A program made the position numbers and the translations under genes. The notes beneath the pieces are model-generated. The model was not told where the DNA came from. It ran no database searches and worked only from the letters and a program-made list of their open reading frames with translations. A stretch of DNA of 64,000 nucleotides from Microbacterium sp. W4I4 (lineage in GTDB: Bacteria; Actinomycetota; Actinomycetes; Actinomycetales; Microbacteriaceae): assembly GCF_030816235.1 (NCBI RefSeq), contig NZ_JAUSXT010000001.1:1736001-1800000 (forward strand), given 5' to 3'. Of this stretch, positions 28,374-36,869 are shown piece after piece; the stretch's first letter is position 1, and each line of letters starts with the position of its first letter.

Positions 28374-28398
28374 GAGACGCATTGTATCTTCGCACAGC

Positions 28399-28414
28399 GC
28401 GAATTGCTATTCGC
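28399..28414. promoter_or_regulatory. IclR-type regulon box 5
   Basis: GCGAATTGCTATTCGC is the most symmetrical copy: GCGAAT and ATTCGC arms around TGCT. It lies just upstream of the probable -10 of the FAD oxidoreductase promoter, the position expected for a repressor or activator site. Confidence 0.55.
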
Positions 28415-28460
28415 TTCTAGGGATGGGTGCCCATGCTCGACTTCCGCCGAGAGGCTCCCA

Positions 28461-28796
28461 TGCCAACGAGCCCCACCTGGCGCGTCATCGTCCGCGGAGG
28501 CGCCGATTTCGCCGCACACGGCGTCGAACACGCGGATGTCGCTGTGCGAGCCGATCTGATCACCAGGTCGACGCCATCTCGCTAGGATCAGACGGCCACG
28601 TCGTCGACTGCGTTGACCAGCTGATCCTGCCAGGCTTCATTGACGTGCACACGCACGTCCACGGGGTGTTCGATGATGTATCTGCACAGGTTGCGCTTCT
28701 CGCGCAAGGCGTCACGAGTGTCATCGTGGGACGGGACGGCGTGTCGTTCGCGCCCGATAATGACGCAGACGCGTCAGAGCTACCCATGTCAATACC
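28461..28796 (+). pseudogene. N-acyl-D-amino-acid deacylase / amidohydrolase N-terminal remnant
   Basis: The first frame (ATG 28461) reads VIVRGGADFAAHGVEHADVA and stops after about 41 codons. A shifted frame then continues HVVDCVDQLILPGFIDVHTH and the following VHGVFDD, the metal-binding start of D-aminoacylase-type amidohydrolases. The reading is lost after GVSFAPDND, roughly 100 residues into a protein that is normally near 500. It is therefore frameshifted and truncated, and runs into a short tandem repeat. Confidence 0.65.
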
Positions 28797-28813
28797 GGAG
28801 GTCCTCCCCTCAT

Positions 28814-28849
28814 CCCATCAACCCATCAACCCATCAACCCATCAACCCA
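28814..28849. repeat. 8-bp tandem repeat CCCATCAA x 4.5
   Basis: Four perfect units and a half unit of CCCATCAA lie right after the deacylase remnant. It is a simple slippage-type repeat; no function is evident. Confidence 0.8.
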
Positions 28850-28953
28850 CGCTGCCCGCAACCTCCGCGGGAAGAACATCTAGAGTGATCACGGTGGATC
28901 CGACGGCGTATCCTGCCGTGGCGACAAGATAGGAAAGCGGGGGCAGCGAAGAC

Positions 28954-29778
28954 ATGACTGCGGGAGCGGAAGATGGAACCGGCGGCGAGCACGGCACAGT
29001 CGGTGCGCTTGATCGGGCGATTCGCATCATCGATGAACTCGCCGGAGCACCGGACGGGCTCGACCTCGCGAGCGTCGCGAAAGCAGTCGGGATGAGCGCT
29101 TCAGGTGCGCACCGGGCCTTGAAATCTCTGGTCATCGGCGGCGTGGTCGCACAGCGTGAACGTCGAGGCGAGTATTACCTCGGTCCCAAGATTCTCGTGT
29201 GGGCTCAACAGATGAAACAGGACGGCGCGCTTGCCACGCTCGCAGCCCCAATGCTGCGCGATCTGAACGGAGAGACAGGCGAAAGCGTATACCTATCCGT
29301 TGTGCGCGACTCCCGAATATGGAACATCGTGTGGCTGAGCGGGCGCGGCCAGATCGTTGTGCACGCCCGGCCGGGTTCAGAGTCGAACTTTCACAGCACC
29401 GGACGCGGCAAGCTCTTCCTTGCTTATATGCCGAAGGAGCGGGCGCGCACCCTGATTCACTCAACAGGGCTGCCCAAGGTCGGTCCATCGTCGATCACGG
29501 ACGAAACAGTGCTTTGGGAACAAGTCGCTCACGCCCACGAACTGGGCTACGCCGTGAGTCGAGAAGAGTCCTTCGCCGGCGGGGCTGGAGTTGCCGCACC
29601 GGTGCTCGGCGTCGACGGCACGCTGCTCGCCACTATCGGCGTGAGTGTGCCATTGGTTCGTTTTGAATCGGTCGGGGAGCAGTATTTCGTCGATCGAGTG
29701 CGCGCGGCCGCCTCGAAGATCGAAGAGGCAGTGACACGCGAGTTAATGACAGGTATGCGCTCGGTTTCGCAGAGCTAG
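28954..29778 (+). CDS. IclR-family transcriptional regulator
   Basis: 274 residues. The N-terminal winged helix-turn-helix reads ALDRAIRIIDELAGAPDGLD with LASVAKAVGMSASGAHRALK after it. The effector domain follows (YLGPKILVWAQQMKQDGALA, GRGKLFLAYMPKERA, GVAAPVLGVDGTLLATIGVS). Family members bind sugar acids or aromatic acids and recognise short inverted repeats. It is the only regulator in the 9.4-29.8 kb cluster, so it is the best candidate to bind the five GCGAAT-N4-ATTCGC-like boxes. Confidence 0.92.
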   Translation: MTAGAEDGTGGEHGTVGALDRAIRIIDELAGAPDGLDLASVAKAVGMSASGAHRALKSLVIGGVVAQRERRGEYYLGPKILVWAQQMKQDGALATLAAPMLRDLNGETGESVYLSVVRDSRIWNIVWLSGRGQIVVHARPGSESNFHSTGRGKLFLAYMPKERARTLIHSTGLPKVGPSSITDETVLWEQVAHAHELGYAVSREESFAGGAGVAAPVLGVDGTLLATIGVSVPLVRFESVGEQYFVDRVRAAASKIEEAVTRELMTGMRSVSQS

Positions 29779-29823
29779 TTCCAATACAGTTCGGTTAAGC
29801 GGTAGGGCGGTACTGGTGAGGTC

Positions 29824-29994
29824 ATGCCTCGTTCTGGATGGAAGGTGTCGGCGTCTGATCGTTGGTTGTCGAATACGGTGCCGATTGGGCTGTTCACGCG
29901 GGTGTCCCCGGCGGATGTGGTTGAAGAGGTGATCGCGACGGTGGGACGCGCGCAGGTGCGGCATCGGAGCTTGCCGGCTCGCTTCATCGTGTAG
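29824..29994 (+). pseudogene. Truncated IS4-family transposase N-terminus
   Basis: 56 codons beginning MPRSGWKVSASDRWLSNTVP, then IGLFTRVSPADVVEEVIATV and RHRSLPARFIV before a TAG. This matches the N-terminal domain of IS4-family transposases, whose full proteins exceed 400 residues. The catalytic DDE part is absent. It lies at the junction between the sugar region and the conjugative region and probably marks an insertion or deletion scar. Confidence 0.7.
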
Positions 29995-30063
29995 TTCTCG
30001 ATTTGAATCGCATCCCAGGTCTGGTTCTGCTCATGCAGATTGGATTGATTCCCACGCGCCCAC

Positions 30064-30381
30064 TCAGATCTCGCCGATCTCCTGCCCCAACCGTAGGTAG
30101 ATCTCAGTAACCGCCTCGTCGTTGACGCGATATCTGACCCACTCCCCCCGCTTGCGCTCCCCGCGCGGTGGATGAGCGAGCAGCAGCCCCGCAGCCTCCA
30201 ACTCCCCGAGGTACGGCACGAGCGTCGACGGTGGAACCTGAAGCACCCCAGCGATGTCCTTCCGCCCAACGTTGGGAGTCTTGCGCAGTTGGCGGATGAT
30301 GCCGGCCATGACGCGGTTGCCGAGGATGGCGAGGGGGCCTTCGGCTCCGTCGCCGTCTGCTGGGCGCGCGTATTTCGGCAT
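30064..30381 (-). CDS. Winged helix-turn-helix regulator (ArsR/MarR-like)
   Basis: 105 residues. The core GNRVMAGIIRQLRKTPNVGR followed by KDIAGVLQVPPSTLVPYLGE and LEAAGLLLAHPPRG is a winged HTH with the wing rich in basic residues (ERKRGEWVRYRVND). GGGAAG precedes the ATG. It faces away from the transfer operon and lies 70 bp from an inverted repeat at 30451-30471, so it may control entry into the transfer genes; this is inferred only from position. Confidence 0.75.
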   Translation of the reverse strand: MPKYARPADGDGAEGPLAILGNRVMAGIIRQLRKTPNVGRKDIAGVLQVPPSTLVPYLGELEAAGLLLAHPPRGERKRGEWVRYRVNDEAVTEIYLRLGQEIGEI

Positions 30382-30450
30382 CTTCCCATTGTGCTCGCCG
30401 GCCGCAAGCGAGTCCAGATCAAGCGGACTAATTACCCGTTTACTTCGTGA

Positions 30451-30471
30451 CTGAACGGGTGTACCGTTCAG
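30451..30471. promoter_or_regulatory. Inverted repeat, possible operator before the transfer operon
   Basis: CTGAACGG-GTGTA-CCGTTCAG has perfect 8-bp arms. The pattern resembles TetR-family operators, but no TetR gene is in the window. It lies between the wHTH gene and the first transfer gene; a 59-codon frame (30475-30654) starts just after it but has no recognisable content. Confidence 0.45.
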
Positions 30472-30659
30472 TTCATGTTCGAGGCAACGCAGTCGGATCC
30501 GCTCCGTTTCGGGGCTGGTTCTACGAGTTTGTCCCCCAAATGGCCTACAGACGCGGCAAACCGGGCTGGAGTAACGTCCACTTCGTCACTGCGGCGCATG
30601 CCGGCTCAGTGCAGTCCGCGCATCGTCGCCATCCTGAGGGTTCGGGAGGGCTGACCATC

Positions 30660-31391
30660 GTGGCCAGGGAGCGGAAGCAAGGGCGCCACCTGCTGTGGGC
30701 GTGGATCGGCGGCGCCATCCTGGTCGCCGGCATCATCGCCATCATCATCAGCTCGACCCTGAACGCTCAGAGACCGACGCCCACGCCCGCCGGCACGACG
30801 CACTCATCGACGCCCCGGTCAACCCCGAGCAGCACTTCGGCCGATGTCGTAGACGCATCTGTGACCGAGCACGGGTGGGTTCCTGAGCCGATCACCACCG
30901 ACGCGGATACCTATATCCGGGCTGCTCTCGAGGCGGCCGCGACGTTCGACACCCAGCATGGTGATCGCGACGCGTGGTTGGCCTACCTCGACTCCTGGTT
31001 CACCCCCGACACCCGCTACACCTCCGAAGACGACCAGAAGAACGCCATGACGAGTTCACAACTCGAAATGCGTCAGGCTGTCGTGCTTCCCGAAGACGAT
31101 TGGAACTCCCTCGCAGCTGAGAAAGGTCGAGTCCGCGCAACGGTGAAGGGCGAGATTGACTACGTACCCGTGTCTGAGGACCCGACGGGGTTGATGAAGA
31201 TCGGCACCGCCGATGTCACCCTCACCTATATCCGTGCCGATAACAACGGCACGGAGAGCTCGTACGACGAGCAGGCCCGCGTCAGTGTGCAGGTCTTGTG
31301 CGGCGGCGAGAGCATCCCTACCCCTGATAGCGACCAGCAGCCTGGCGATTGCAAGATCGTCCGCTACTTCTCGGAGCCGATGGAGCCGTGA
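30660..31391 (+). CDS. Membrane-anchored conjugal transfer protein (VirB8-like position)
   Basis: 243 residues from the GTG at 30660 with GGGAGGG 9 bp upstream. One membrane segment (LLWAWIGGAILVAGIIAIII, about residues 12-35) is followed by a Ser/Thr/Pro-rich linker and an extracytoplasmic domain of about 170 residues (TYIRAALEAAATFDTQHGDR). This layout, first in a T4SS operon, is that of VirB8/TcpC-like scaffold proteins, but sequence alone does not prove it. It is followed within 2 bp by the peptidase gene. Confidence 0.65.
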   Translation: MARERKQGRHLLWAWIGGAILVAGIIAIIISSTLNAQRPTPTPAGTTHSSTPRSTPSSTSADVVDASVTEHGWVPEPITTDADTYIRAALEAAATFDTQHGDRDAWLAYLDSWFTPDTRYTSEDDQKNAMTSSQLEMRQAVVLPEDDWNSLAAEKGRVRATVKGEIDYVPVSEDPTGLMKIGTADVTLTYIRADNNGTESSYDEQARVSVQVLCGGESIPTPDSDQQPGDCKIVRYFSEPMEP

Positions 31392-31392
31392 C

Positions 31393-32010
31393 GTGGGCGC
31401 CCCACTGCTGGCCCTGTCGGCCCTCGCGAAAGCGAGGACCGGGCGCCGGGTAGTACTGGCCCTGTTCATCCCCGTAGCACTCGTTCTACTGCTGATTGTC
31501 TCGCCACTGCTCGTGGTTCCGCTTGCCCTCGCCGGCGATCCAGCACAGTCCGACTCTTCCGCACTCCCGGGGTCTGCCCCGGTTGCCAACGGCGACTGGG
31601 GATACCCGCTGGCCGGCAGCTATCGGAAGGGCCGTGGTTTCGGTCACAACCCGGTCAGCGGCTGCAGCTACTGCTCGACCGAGCACAAGGGTTATGACAT
31701 GGCCCAGGGATGCGGGAGCACGGTCTATGCCGCTGGCGGTGGGGTCGTGACGGTCGCGGGCTCGTACTTCGGGTGGGGCAACACCGTCCTGGTGGATCAC
31801 GGCAACGACCTGGAGACCCTGTACGGGCATATGCAGTGGGGCTCGCTTCAGGTCGCTGTCGGTCAGCACGTCACTGTCGGGGCGCGCATCGGCGCGGAGG
31901 GCAGCACCGGGCACTCGACCGGCTGTCATCTGCACTATGAAGTCCGCAAGAGCGGTGTCGCCATCGACCCGCAACCGTTCATGGCCGCGCTCGGCCTGCC
32001 GTTGAAGTGA
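31393..32010 (+). CDS. M23-family cell-wall peptidase of the conjugation apparatus
   Basis: 205 residues from a GTG 1 bp after the previous stop. A long hydrophobic N-terminal segment (about residues 18-45) anchors or exports it. The LytM/M23 domain is complete: HKGYDMAQGCG supplies the first zinc His and Asp, LETLYGHM and GCHLHYEV supply the HxH site. Such enzymes open peptidoglycan for the transfer channel in Gram-positive T4SS. Its place in the transfer operon supports this role. Confidence 0.88.
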   Translation: MGAPLLALSALAKARTGRRVVLALFIPVALVLLLIVSPLLVVPLALAGDPAQSDSSALPGSAPVANGDWGYPLAGSYRKGRGFGHNPVSGCSYCSTEHKGYDMAQGCGSTVYAAGGGVVTVAGSYFGWGNTVLVDHGNDLETLYGHMQWGSLQVAVGQHVTVGARIGAEGSTGHSTGCHLHYEVRKSGVAIDPQPFMAALGLPLK

Positions 32011-32027
32011 TCCAAAGGAGAATCATC

Positions 32028-32315
32028 GTGAATCTGCCAGCCGACGTCGACGTCCCGGACATCAACCCGGACTTCTCCGCCCCGTTCTTCCAGGGCTTTC
32101 AAGTCATCGCGTCCTACATCCTCGCCGGGGCGATGCTCGTGGTGTTGATCATGCTCATGCTCGCCGGCGCCGCACTCGCCTTCCGCGGCCTCGCCTCCGA
32201 CCGGGTACGCACGTGGGCGGGTGAGAACATCCTCTGGATCTTCATCGCCGCAGCGATCCTTGGCGCGGCGAACGGGCTGTTCGCCTGGTTCGTGAACTTC
32301 GACTTCGGCTTCTGA
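32028..32315 (+). CDS. Small two-helix membrane protein of the transfer operon
   Basis: 95 residues from the GTG at 32028 (AAAGGAG 7 bp before). Two strong membrane segments lie at about residues 24-50 and 65-85 (YILAGAMLVVLIMLMLAGAA; ILWIFIAAAILGAANGLFAW). Size and topology resemble VirB2/TrbC-type subunits or the small membrane protein that precedes TrbL-like genes. The stop overlaps the next ATG by 1 bp. Confidence 0.7.
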   Translation: MNLPADVDVPDINPDFSAPFFQGFQVIASYILAGAMLVVLIMLMLAGAALAFRGLASDRVRTWAGENILWIFIAAAILGAANGLFAWFVNFDFGF

Positions 32316-33793
32316 TGCGCACCCTCCGCACCGCACTGGCAGGGATCCTTCTCGGATTCCTCACAGTGCTGTGCGTGCTCAGCCCCGCGGATGCTGCCGT
32401 GGTGCCGTCATCGACCGGCACCGTTCAACCGCGCACTCAGTTGGATTCCGTGACTGGCGAATCCTGGTCGGCGCCGGCATACCCCGTGGCCTGCAACCAG
32501 GCGTCAGGTCAGGTCTCGTGCACGCCCACGAACCCTAATGACGTCAAGCCGCAGCAGTGTTTCATCAGGGTTCTGATGAAGGGTGCCGACACAACGGTGT
32601 GCACGACCTACGAAGGCCACGTCGCTGCAATTCAAGCGGCAGGCGGCCGACCCCTCTTGGTCGAGTACGGCTGCAGTTTCGGTGACGCGGTGTGTGTCAC
32701 GTTTGAGAACGCGGGGCGAGGGATGGCGTTGACGGCGACGTCGGCGATGATGCTGGTGGCGTCGAGCATGAGGTTCGATACGAGCAGTGTCTTGTGGACA
32801 GCGGCCGTGAACGAGTGGTCGTTCTGGCAGTGGGCCGTCCTGGTCGTGCTGTTCGCCGCGATGGTCTGGTCGATCGCGGCGGCGGTCGTCTCCGGGGACC
32901 GTGATGAGCTCGTGGGGGCGATCATCCGCAGCTTCCTTGCTGTCCCGGCCGTGCCCCTGACGTTGTGGATGCTGGGGCACCTGCTGAATGCGGTGGATGA
33001 TCTCACCTGGTACATCCTGAATCGCGACGGCCCGGTCGCGCTGTTCCGGACGTTGCAGAAGGTGATGTGGGCGGGCGGGCAGGCGAACTATTTCTTCGCG
33101 TTCCTCATCCACGGGATGTTGCTGCTGTCGATGCTGCTCCTGGTGCTCGTCTTCACCTTCCGCAACATCGCGTTGGCCGCATTGATCACGGTCGGACCTG
33201 TCGCGTGGATGCTGTTTCCTGTGAAGAGCGTCGGGCCGCAGTGGGTGGTTCGGTACGTGTCCGCGACGGTCGCGTTGTTGTTGGCGGGGCCGTTGACGAT
33301 CGGGTTTGTGACGTTGATCATCAATGGGCTTGCTGAGGTCGAGACGATCTGGGATCCGCAGTCGTGGCCGTTGCTGATCGGTCTCGCTCTCGCGGCGTTC
33401 GCCCCGTTCGCGGTGTTCGGGCTATTCAGCTTCGTCGGCGCATCCGCATCCGATGCCCTCGGCTCGCGCCTCGGCTCCGGTGCCGGCCGGGTCGCATCCG
33501 GTGCCGCGCGCTCTGCCGCCCGACTGCCCTCGCGCCTGGGCGCCCTGCCGGCCGGTGTCACCAAGGGTGCGGCTCCCGCTCGCGCTGCCGCACAAGCCGC
33601 GTCCGGTTCCGGCTCCGCGCGTCGGGGTGTTTCCCGGCCTGCGGGCACGCGCCCTTCGGGCGCTCGCCCCGCAGCATCCGCCTCGTCTGCCGCGCCGACC
33701 GCGTCCGCACGGCAGGCCACGTCGGCGTCGAGTCGTGCGGCGTCGCCGCCGGCATCCGCACCTGTTCCGAATTCTGAGGGGAAGCAGCCATGA
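32315..33793 (+). CDS. VirB6/TrbL-like polytopic conjugation protein
   Basis: 492 residues. A signal-like N-terminus (LAGILLGFLTVLCVLSPADA) precedes an extracellular stretch with several Cys. About six to seven membrane segments lie between residues 130 and 375. The C-terminal 110 residues are Ala/Ser/Arg-rich and low-complexity (SGSGSARRGVSRPAGTRPSG). This is the VirB6/TrbL pattern: inner-membrane channel core with a long soluble tail. It overlaps the next gene by 4 bp. Confidence 0.75.
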   Translation: MRTLRTALAGILLGFLTVLCVLSPADAAVVPSSTGTVQPRTQLDSVTGESWSAPAYPVACNQASGQVSCTPTNPNDVKPQQCFIRVLMKGADTTVCTTYEGHVAAIQAAGGRPLLVEYGCSFGDAVCVTFENAGRGMALTATSAMMLVASSMRFDTSSVLWTAAVNEWSFWQWAVLVVLFAAMVWSIAAAVVSGDRDELVGAIIRSFLAVPAVPLTLWMLGHLLNAVDDLTWYILNRDGPVALFRTLQKVMWAGGQANYFFAFLIHGMLLLSMLLLVLVFTFRNIALAALITVGPVAWMLFPVKSVGPQWVVRYVSATVALLLAGPLTIGFVTLIINGLAEVETIWDPQSWPLLIGLALAAFAPFAVFGLFSFVGASASDALGSRLGSGAGRVASGAARSAARLPSRLGALPAGVTKGAAPARAAAQAASGSGSARRGVSRPAGTRPSGARPAASASSAAPTASARQATSASSRAASPPASAPVPNSEGKQP

Positions 33794-35283
33794 CTTCTGC
33801 ATCCGACAGCACGCGCCCGGTCCGCCTGCCCGGGAGATCCCGCCAGGGGATCGTGCTCGGGATGGACGGCTGGCAACTCGCGTTCATCGCCGCCGCAGCC
33901 GTCGTCGTCCTCATCTTCGTGAACAGGTTCGGCCCCGTCGGGCTTCTCTATGCGGCTCCCCTCTATCTCGCGTTGGGGGTCTCGGCGGTGGTGACGGTGC
34001 ATGGCATGTCGGCGCCGAAGATGGCGGGGTTGTGGCTGATGAAGCAGGTCCGGCACGCGACGGGTGCGACCACGCAGGCCTACCGTCCCGAGCGCCCACA
34101 GCTGGTCGGCACGCTGAACCTGCCTGGCGTGCGCGCGTCGGTGCAGCTGTGGGATGTCGAGGGCATCGCGTGCGTCTACGACCCGCGCGGCCGCACCGTC
34201 TCCGTCACCGCGGAACTCGAGGTTCAAGGATTCCTCATGCACGACGAACCGGAGCGGCTGGACCTGGCTCAGCAGTGGTCCCGGGTCCTCGCGTCGTTCA
34301 CCCAACGCCCGGGTATCAAGCGGGTCACCCTTCAGGAGCGCACCCTGCCCACAACGATCCGCAGCGCCCGCGAGCACTACGACCAGACGATCCAGCGGCG
34401 CGAGCTCGATCGCACGTCGGTGCTCGCGGAGAACTACGAGCGGGTGATGAACGACTCGGAGCGGTTCGCGGTCGCGCACCGCAACTACCTCACCTTCACC
34501 CTCGACCTGACCGCATCCAGCGCACAGGTGAAAGCGCTCGGTGGTGGCAGGGAGGGGGCGCAGGCGCTGGCGTTCGTCGAGACCCGCACCCTCTCCGATG
34601 CGCTGAGCGCCGCGAAGATCACCGTCCGCAGGTGGCTGTCACCACGGGAGATCGCCGCACTCATCCGCATCGCTTTCGACCCGGAGTTCGCCTCGACCAT
34701 CCAGAACCGCTCCGATGACAAGCCTGGGGTCGACCTGGCTGCGATGGGGCCGATGTATCTGGAGGAGCCGAGAGGTGTGAACCATCTGGTGCGCACCGAC
34801 TCCGGGGTGCACACGACGATGTGGATTCACGAATGGCCGCGGTCCGACGCGCATGTCGGGTTCGTGTCCCCGATCGTGTTCGCCCGGCACCCCCACACTG
34901 GTGAAGCCGTCACCCACATCCTCTCGCTGGTCCTCACACCGGTGCCGTTGAAGCGGGCGTTGAAGCGGGTGCGGGATGAGAAGAAGGTGTGGCGCGGCAA
35001 CGAACGCCTCCGCGCGAAGCGCGGCGTCGACGGGTCAGCGGCGGATGCGGCGGACTGGACAGCGCTGGAGAAGGAAGAGCAGGAGCTGGTCGCAGGTCAC
35101 GGTGAGTTCCGGTACGGCGGGTACCTCACCGTCACCGCCCCGGATGAGGAGCAGCTGGATCAGGCGATCGCGGGGATGCGGAACGCGCTGGCGCAGGCGG
35201 AGATGGAAGCACAGATCATGTACTGCCAGCAGGCCGAGGCCCTCATGGTGAACGCGCTGCCGATGGGGTTGGGGATGAAGTGA
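33790..35283 (+). CDS. SCO6880-family conjugation protein (VirB4-partner type)
   Basis: 497 residues. Two membrane segments lie near the N-terminus (about residues 27-72: LAFIAAAAVVVLIFVNRFGP, then LLYAAPLYLALGVS). The remaining cytoplasmic part (SVTAELEVQGFLMHDEPERL, WLSPREIAALIRIAFDPEFA) resembles the SCO6880 family and the N-terminal region of VirB4 ATPases. No Walker A is present; the ATPase is the next gene. The two may form a split VirB4. Overlap with neighbours (4 bp and 1 bp) indicates one transcript. Confidence 0.75.
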   Translation: MTSASDSTRPVRLPGRSRQGIVLGMDGWQLAFIAAAAVVVLIFVNRFGPVGLLYAAPLYLALGVSAVVTVHGMSAPKMAGLWLMKQVRHATGATTQAYRPERPQLVGTLNLPGVRASVQLWDVEGIACVYDPRGRTVSVTAELEVQGFLMHDEPERLDLAQQWSRVLASFTQRPGIKRVTLQERTLPTTIRSAREHYDQTIQRRELDRTSVLAENYERVMNDSERFAVAHRNYLTFTLDLTASSAQVKALGGGREGAQALAFVETRTLSDALSAAKITVRRWLSPREIAALIRIAFDPEFASTIQNRSDDKPGVDLAAMGPMYLEEPRGVNHLVRTDSGVHTTMWIHEWPRSDAHVGFVSPIVFARHPHTGEAVTHILSLVLTPVPLKRALKRVRDEKKVWRGNERLRAKRGVDGSAADAADWTALEKEEQELVAGHGEFRYGGYLTVTAPDEEQLDQAIAGMRNALAQAEMEAQIMYCQQAEALMVNALPMGLGMK

Positions 35284-36869
35284 TGAGCCGCCAGCGGATC
35301 GACTTCGAAGCCAGCGGGCTGTCTCGCAAGGAGCGCCGGCAGGGGCGGCGCGCACGCGCGAACGACCACTACGACGCCGAGCCCACCCGGGCCCGCCGTC
35401 GCGACCAGGCGCTCCCGGAGCCGGCAGTGCCCGGCCCGTTCGGTCCGGGTCTCACCGAGGGCGGGTACTGGAACCTCGCCCCGGTCAACGTCCCGCCGCA
35501 CCAGGCGACGTCGCAGCATGTCGCGGGCATCTACCCGTTCGTCGCGGATGCAGGGCTCGGGCATCGCGGGCCGATCCTCGGCGTCGACCTCAACGCCGAC
35601 GCACTGTGGCACTTCTCCCCCTGGGAAACATACGCCGACAGCACCGACCGGGGGTCGTTCTCCACGAACGTTCTCGTGCTCGGCGCCTACCGTGCTGGCA
35701 AGTCCGCGGTCATCAAGACGCTCGTCACCCGGTCGATGGCGTTCGGCCACCAGGCCGTCGTCCCCTCCGACCCGAAGGGAGAATGGCGGGCCGTCGCCGA
35801 AGCCATCCCCGGTGGGAACGTCATCCGCCTCGGCGGCGCGTTCGACACGAGACTCAACCCCCTCGACCGCGGACCACGACGCACCGGTGTCACCAACGAG
35901 CAGCACGAGCTGATGGTGAAGCAACGTCGCATCACCGTCCTCACCTCCCTCGTCCAAGCAGCCCTCCCCGGCGCGAGCCTCACCGCCGTCGAACACGCAG
36001 CCCTCCTGGAAGCCCTCGATCGGTGCATCGTCCACACCGATGACCAGCCCACCTTGCGCGGAGTGTTCGCGGAACTCACCCAGCTGACCACCGAGACCAA
36101 CCGGGATCGGCATCTCGCCCACGGTGCCATCCAGCCGTCCTTCGTCCTGCGCCGGTTCGTCAACGGCGACCTCTCCGGCTTGTTCGAAGACGAATCAACG
36201 GTGAATTTCGATGACGATGCGCCGATCGTCGTCGTCGACACCAGCGAGTTGTTCGCCCGTGGTGACCTGGTCGCCCAGCTATCGCAGATCTGCACCACCG
36301 CCTGGAACCAGGCCGTGATCTCCGACCGCGGCGCGCACAAGACCCGGTACGTGATCCGGGAAGAAGGCTGGCGGGACATGACCTCGCTCGCGTCCTTGCA
36401 GATGTATCAGCAGTGGTTGAAGCTGTCCCGGCATTACGGGATCAGCAACATCGTCATCCTGCACAAGATGGGCGACCTGGATGCCGTCGGAGAAGCCGAC
36501 TCCCAAGAACGCAACCTCGCCTACTCGATCGCCGGCGACATCGAGAACAAGTTCATCTTCCGCATCAACCAGCAAGAAGCCACCAGCATCCAACAGCGAC
36601 TGGCCGTGCCACCCGCCCACGCCGACATGGCCCGGCAACTGCGCAGGGGCGAGTTCCTCGCCTACGTCGGCCAGTACTCCTACCTCGTCGACGCATTCGC
36701 GACATCCACCCCGTGGGAGTACGAGCTATTCAAGACGGATGACGCGATGGACCTCGACCCGGGCCGGGCCGGCGAGCTGCAGTACTTCGAGCCAACCGAT
36801 CTCGATGCCGTGTGGCCGGCGGACACCGACGTGGACGGTTGGCTGACCTCGAGTAAGGAGCTGAAATGA
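35283..36869 (+). CDS. VirB4-like T4SS ATPase
   Basis: 528 residues from the ATG at 35283 (GTG 35280 is in frame too). Walker A is LGAYRAGKSAVIKTLV (about residues 137-150), PSDPKGEW follows, and Walker B is DDAPIVVVDTSELF. REEGWRDM is the usual motif after Walker B in VirB4/TraG-type hexamers. It powers assembly or substrate transport through the transfer channel. It overlaps the ParA-like gene by 4 bp. Confidence 0.85.
   Translation: MSRQRIDFEASGLSRKERRQGRRARANDHYDAEPTRARRRDQALPEPAVPGPFGPGLTEGGYWNLAPVNVPPHQATSQHVAGIYPFVADAGLGHRGPILGVDLNADALWHFSPWETYADSTDRGSFSTNVLVLGAYRAGKSAVIKTLVTRSMAFGHQAVVPSDPKGEWRAVAEAIPGGNVIRLGGAFDTRLNPLDRGPRRTGVTNEQHELMVKQRRITVLTSLVQAALPGASLTAVEHAALLEALDRCIVHTDDQPTLRGVFAELTQLTTETNRDRHLAHGAIQPSFVLRRFVNGDLSGLFEDESTVNFDDDAPIVVVDTSELFARGDLVAQLSQICTTAWNQAVISDRGAHKTRYVIREEGWRDMTSLASLQMYQQWLKLSRHYGISNIVILHKMGDLDAVGEADSQERNLAYSIAGDIENKFIFRINQQEATSIQQRLAVPPAHADMARQLRRGEFLAYVGQYSYLVDAFATSTPWEYELFKTDDAMDLDPGRAGELQYFEPTDLDAVWPADTDVDGWLTSSKELK

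Noticed and set aside
28814..28849. CRISPR or operator array
   Set aside because: Simple 8-bp tandem repeat with no spacers and no symmetry.
30475..30654. 59-codon frame before the first transfer gene
   Set aside because: Starts near the inverted repeat but has no ribosome site, no family and low-complexity Ser/Arg content; noted only as possible.
33453..34718. 421-residue Arg/Pro-rich frame over the transfer genes
   Set aside because: Shadow of the VirB6-like and SCO6880-family genes; composition is typical of GC-rich off-frame reading.
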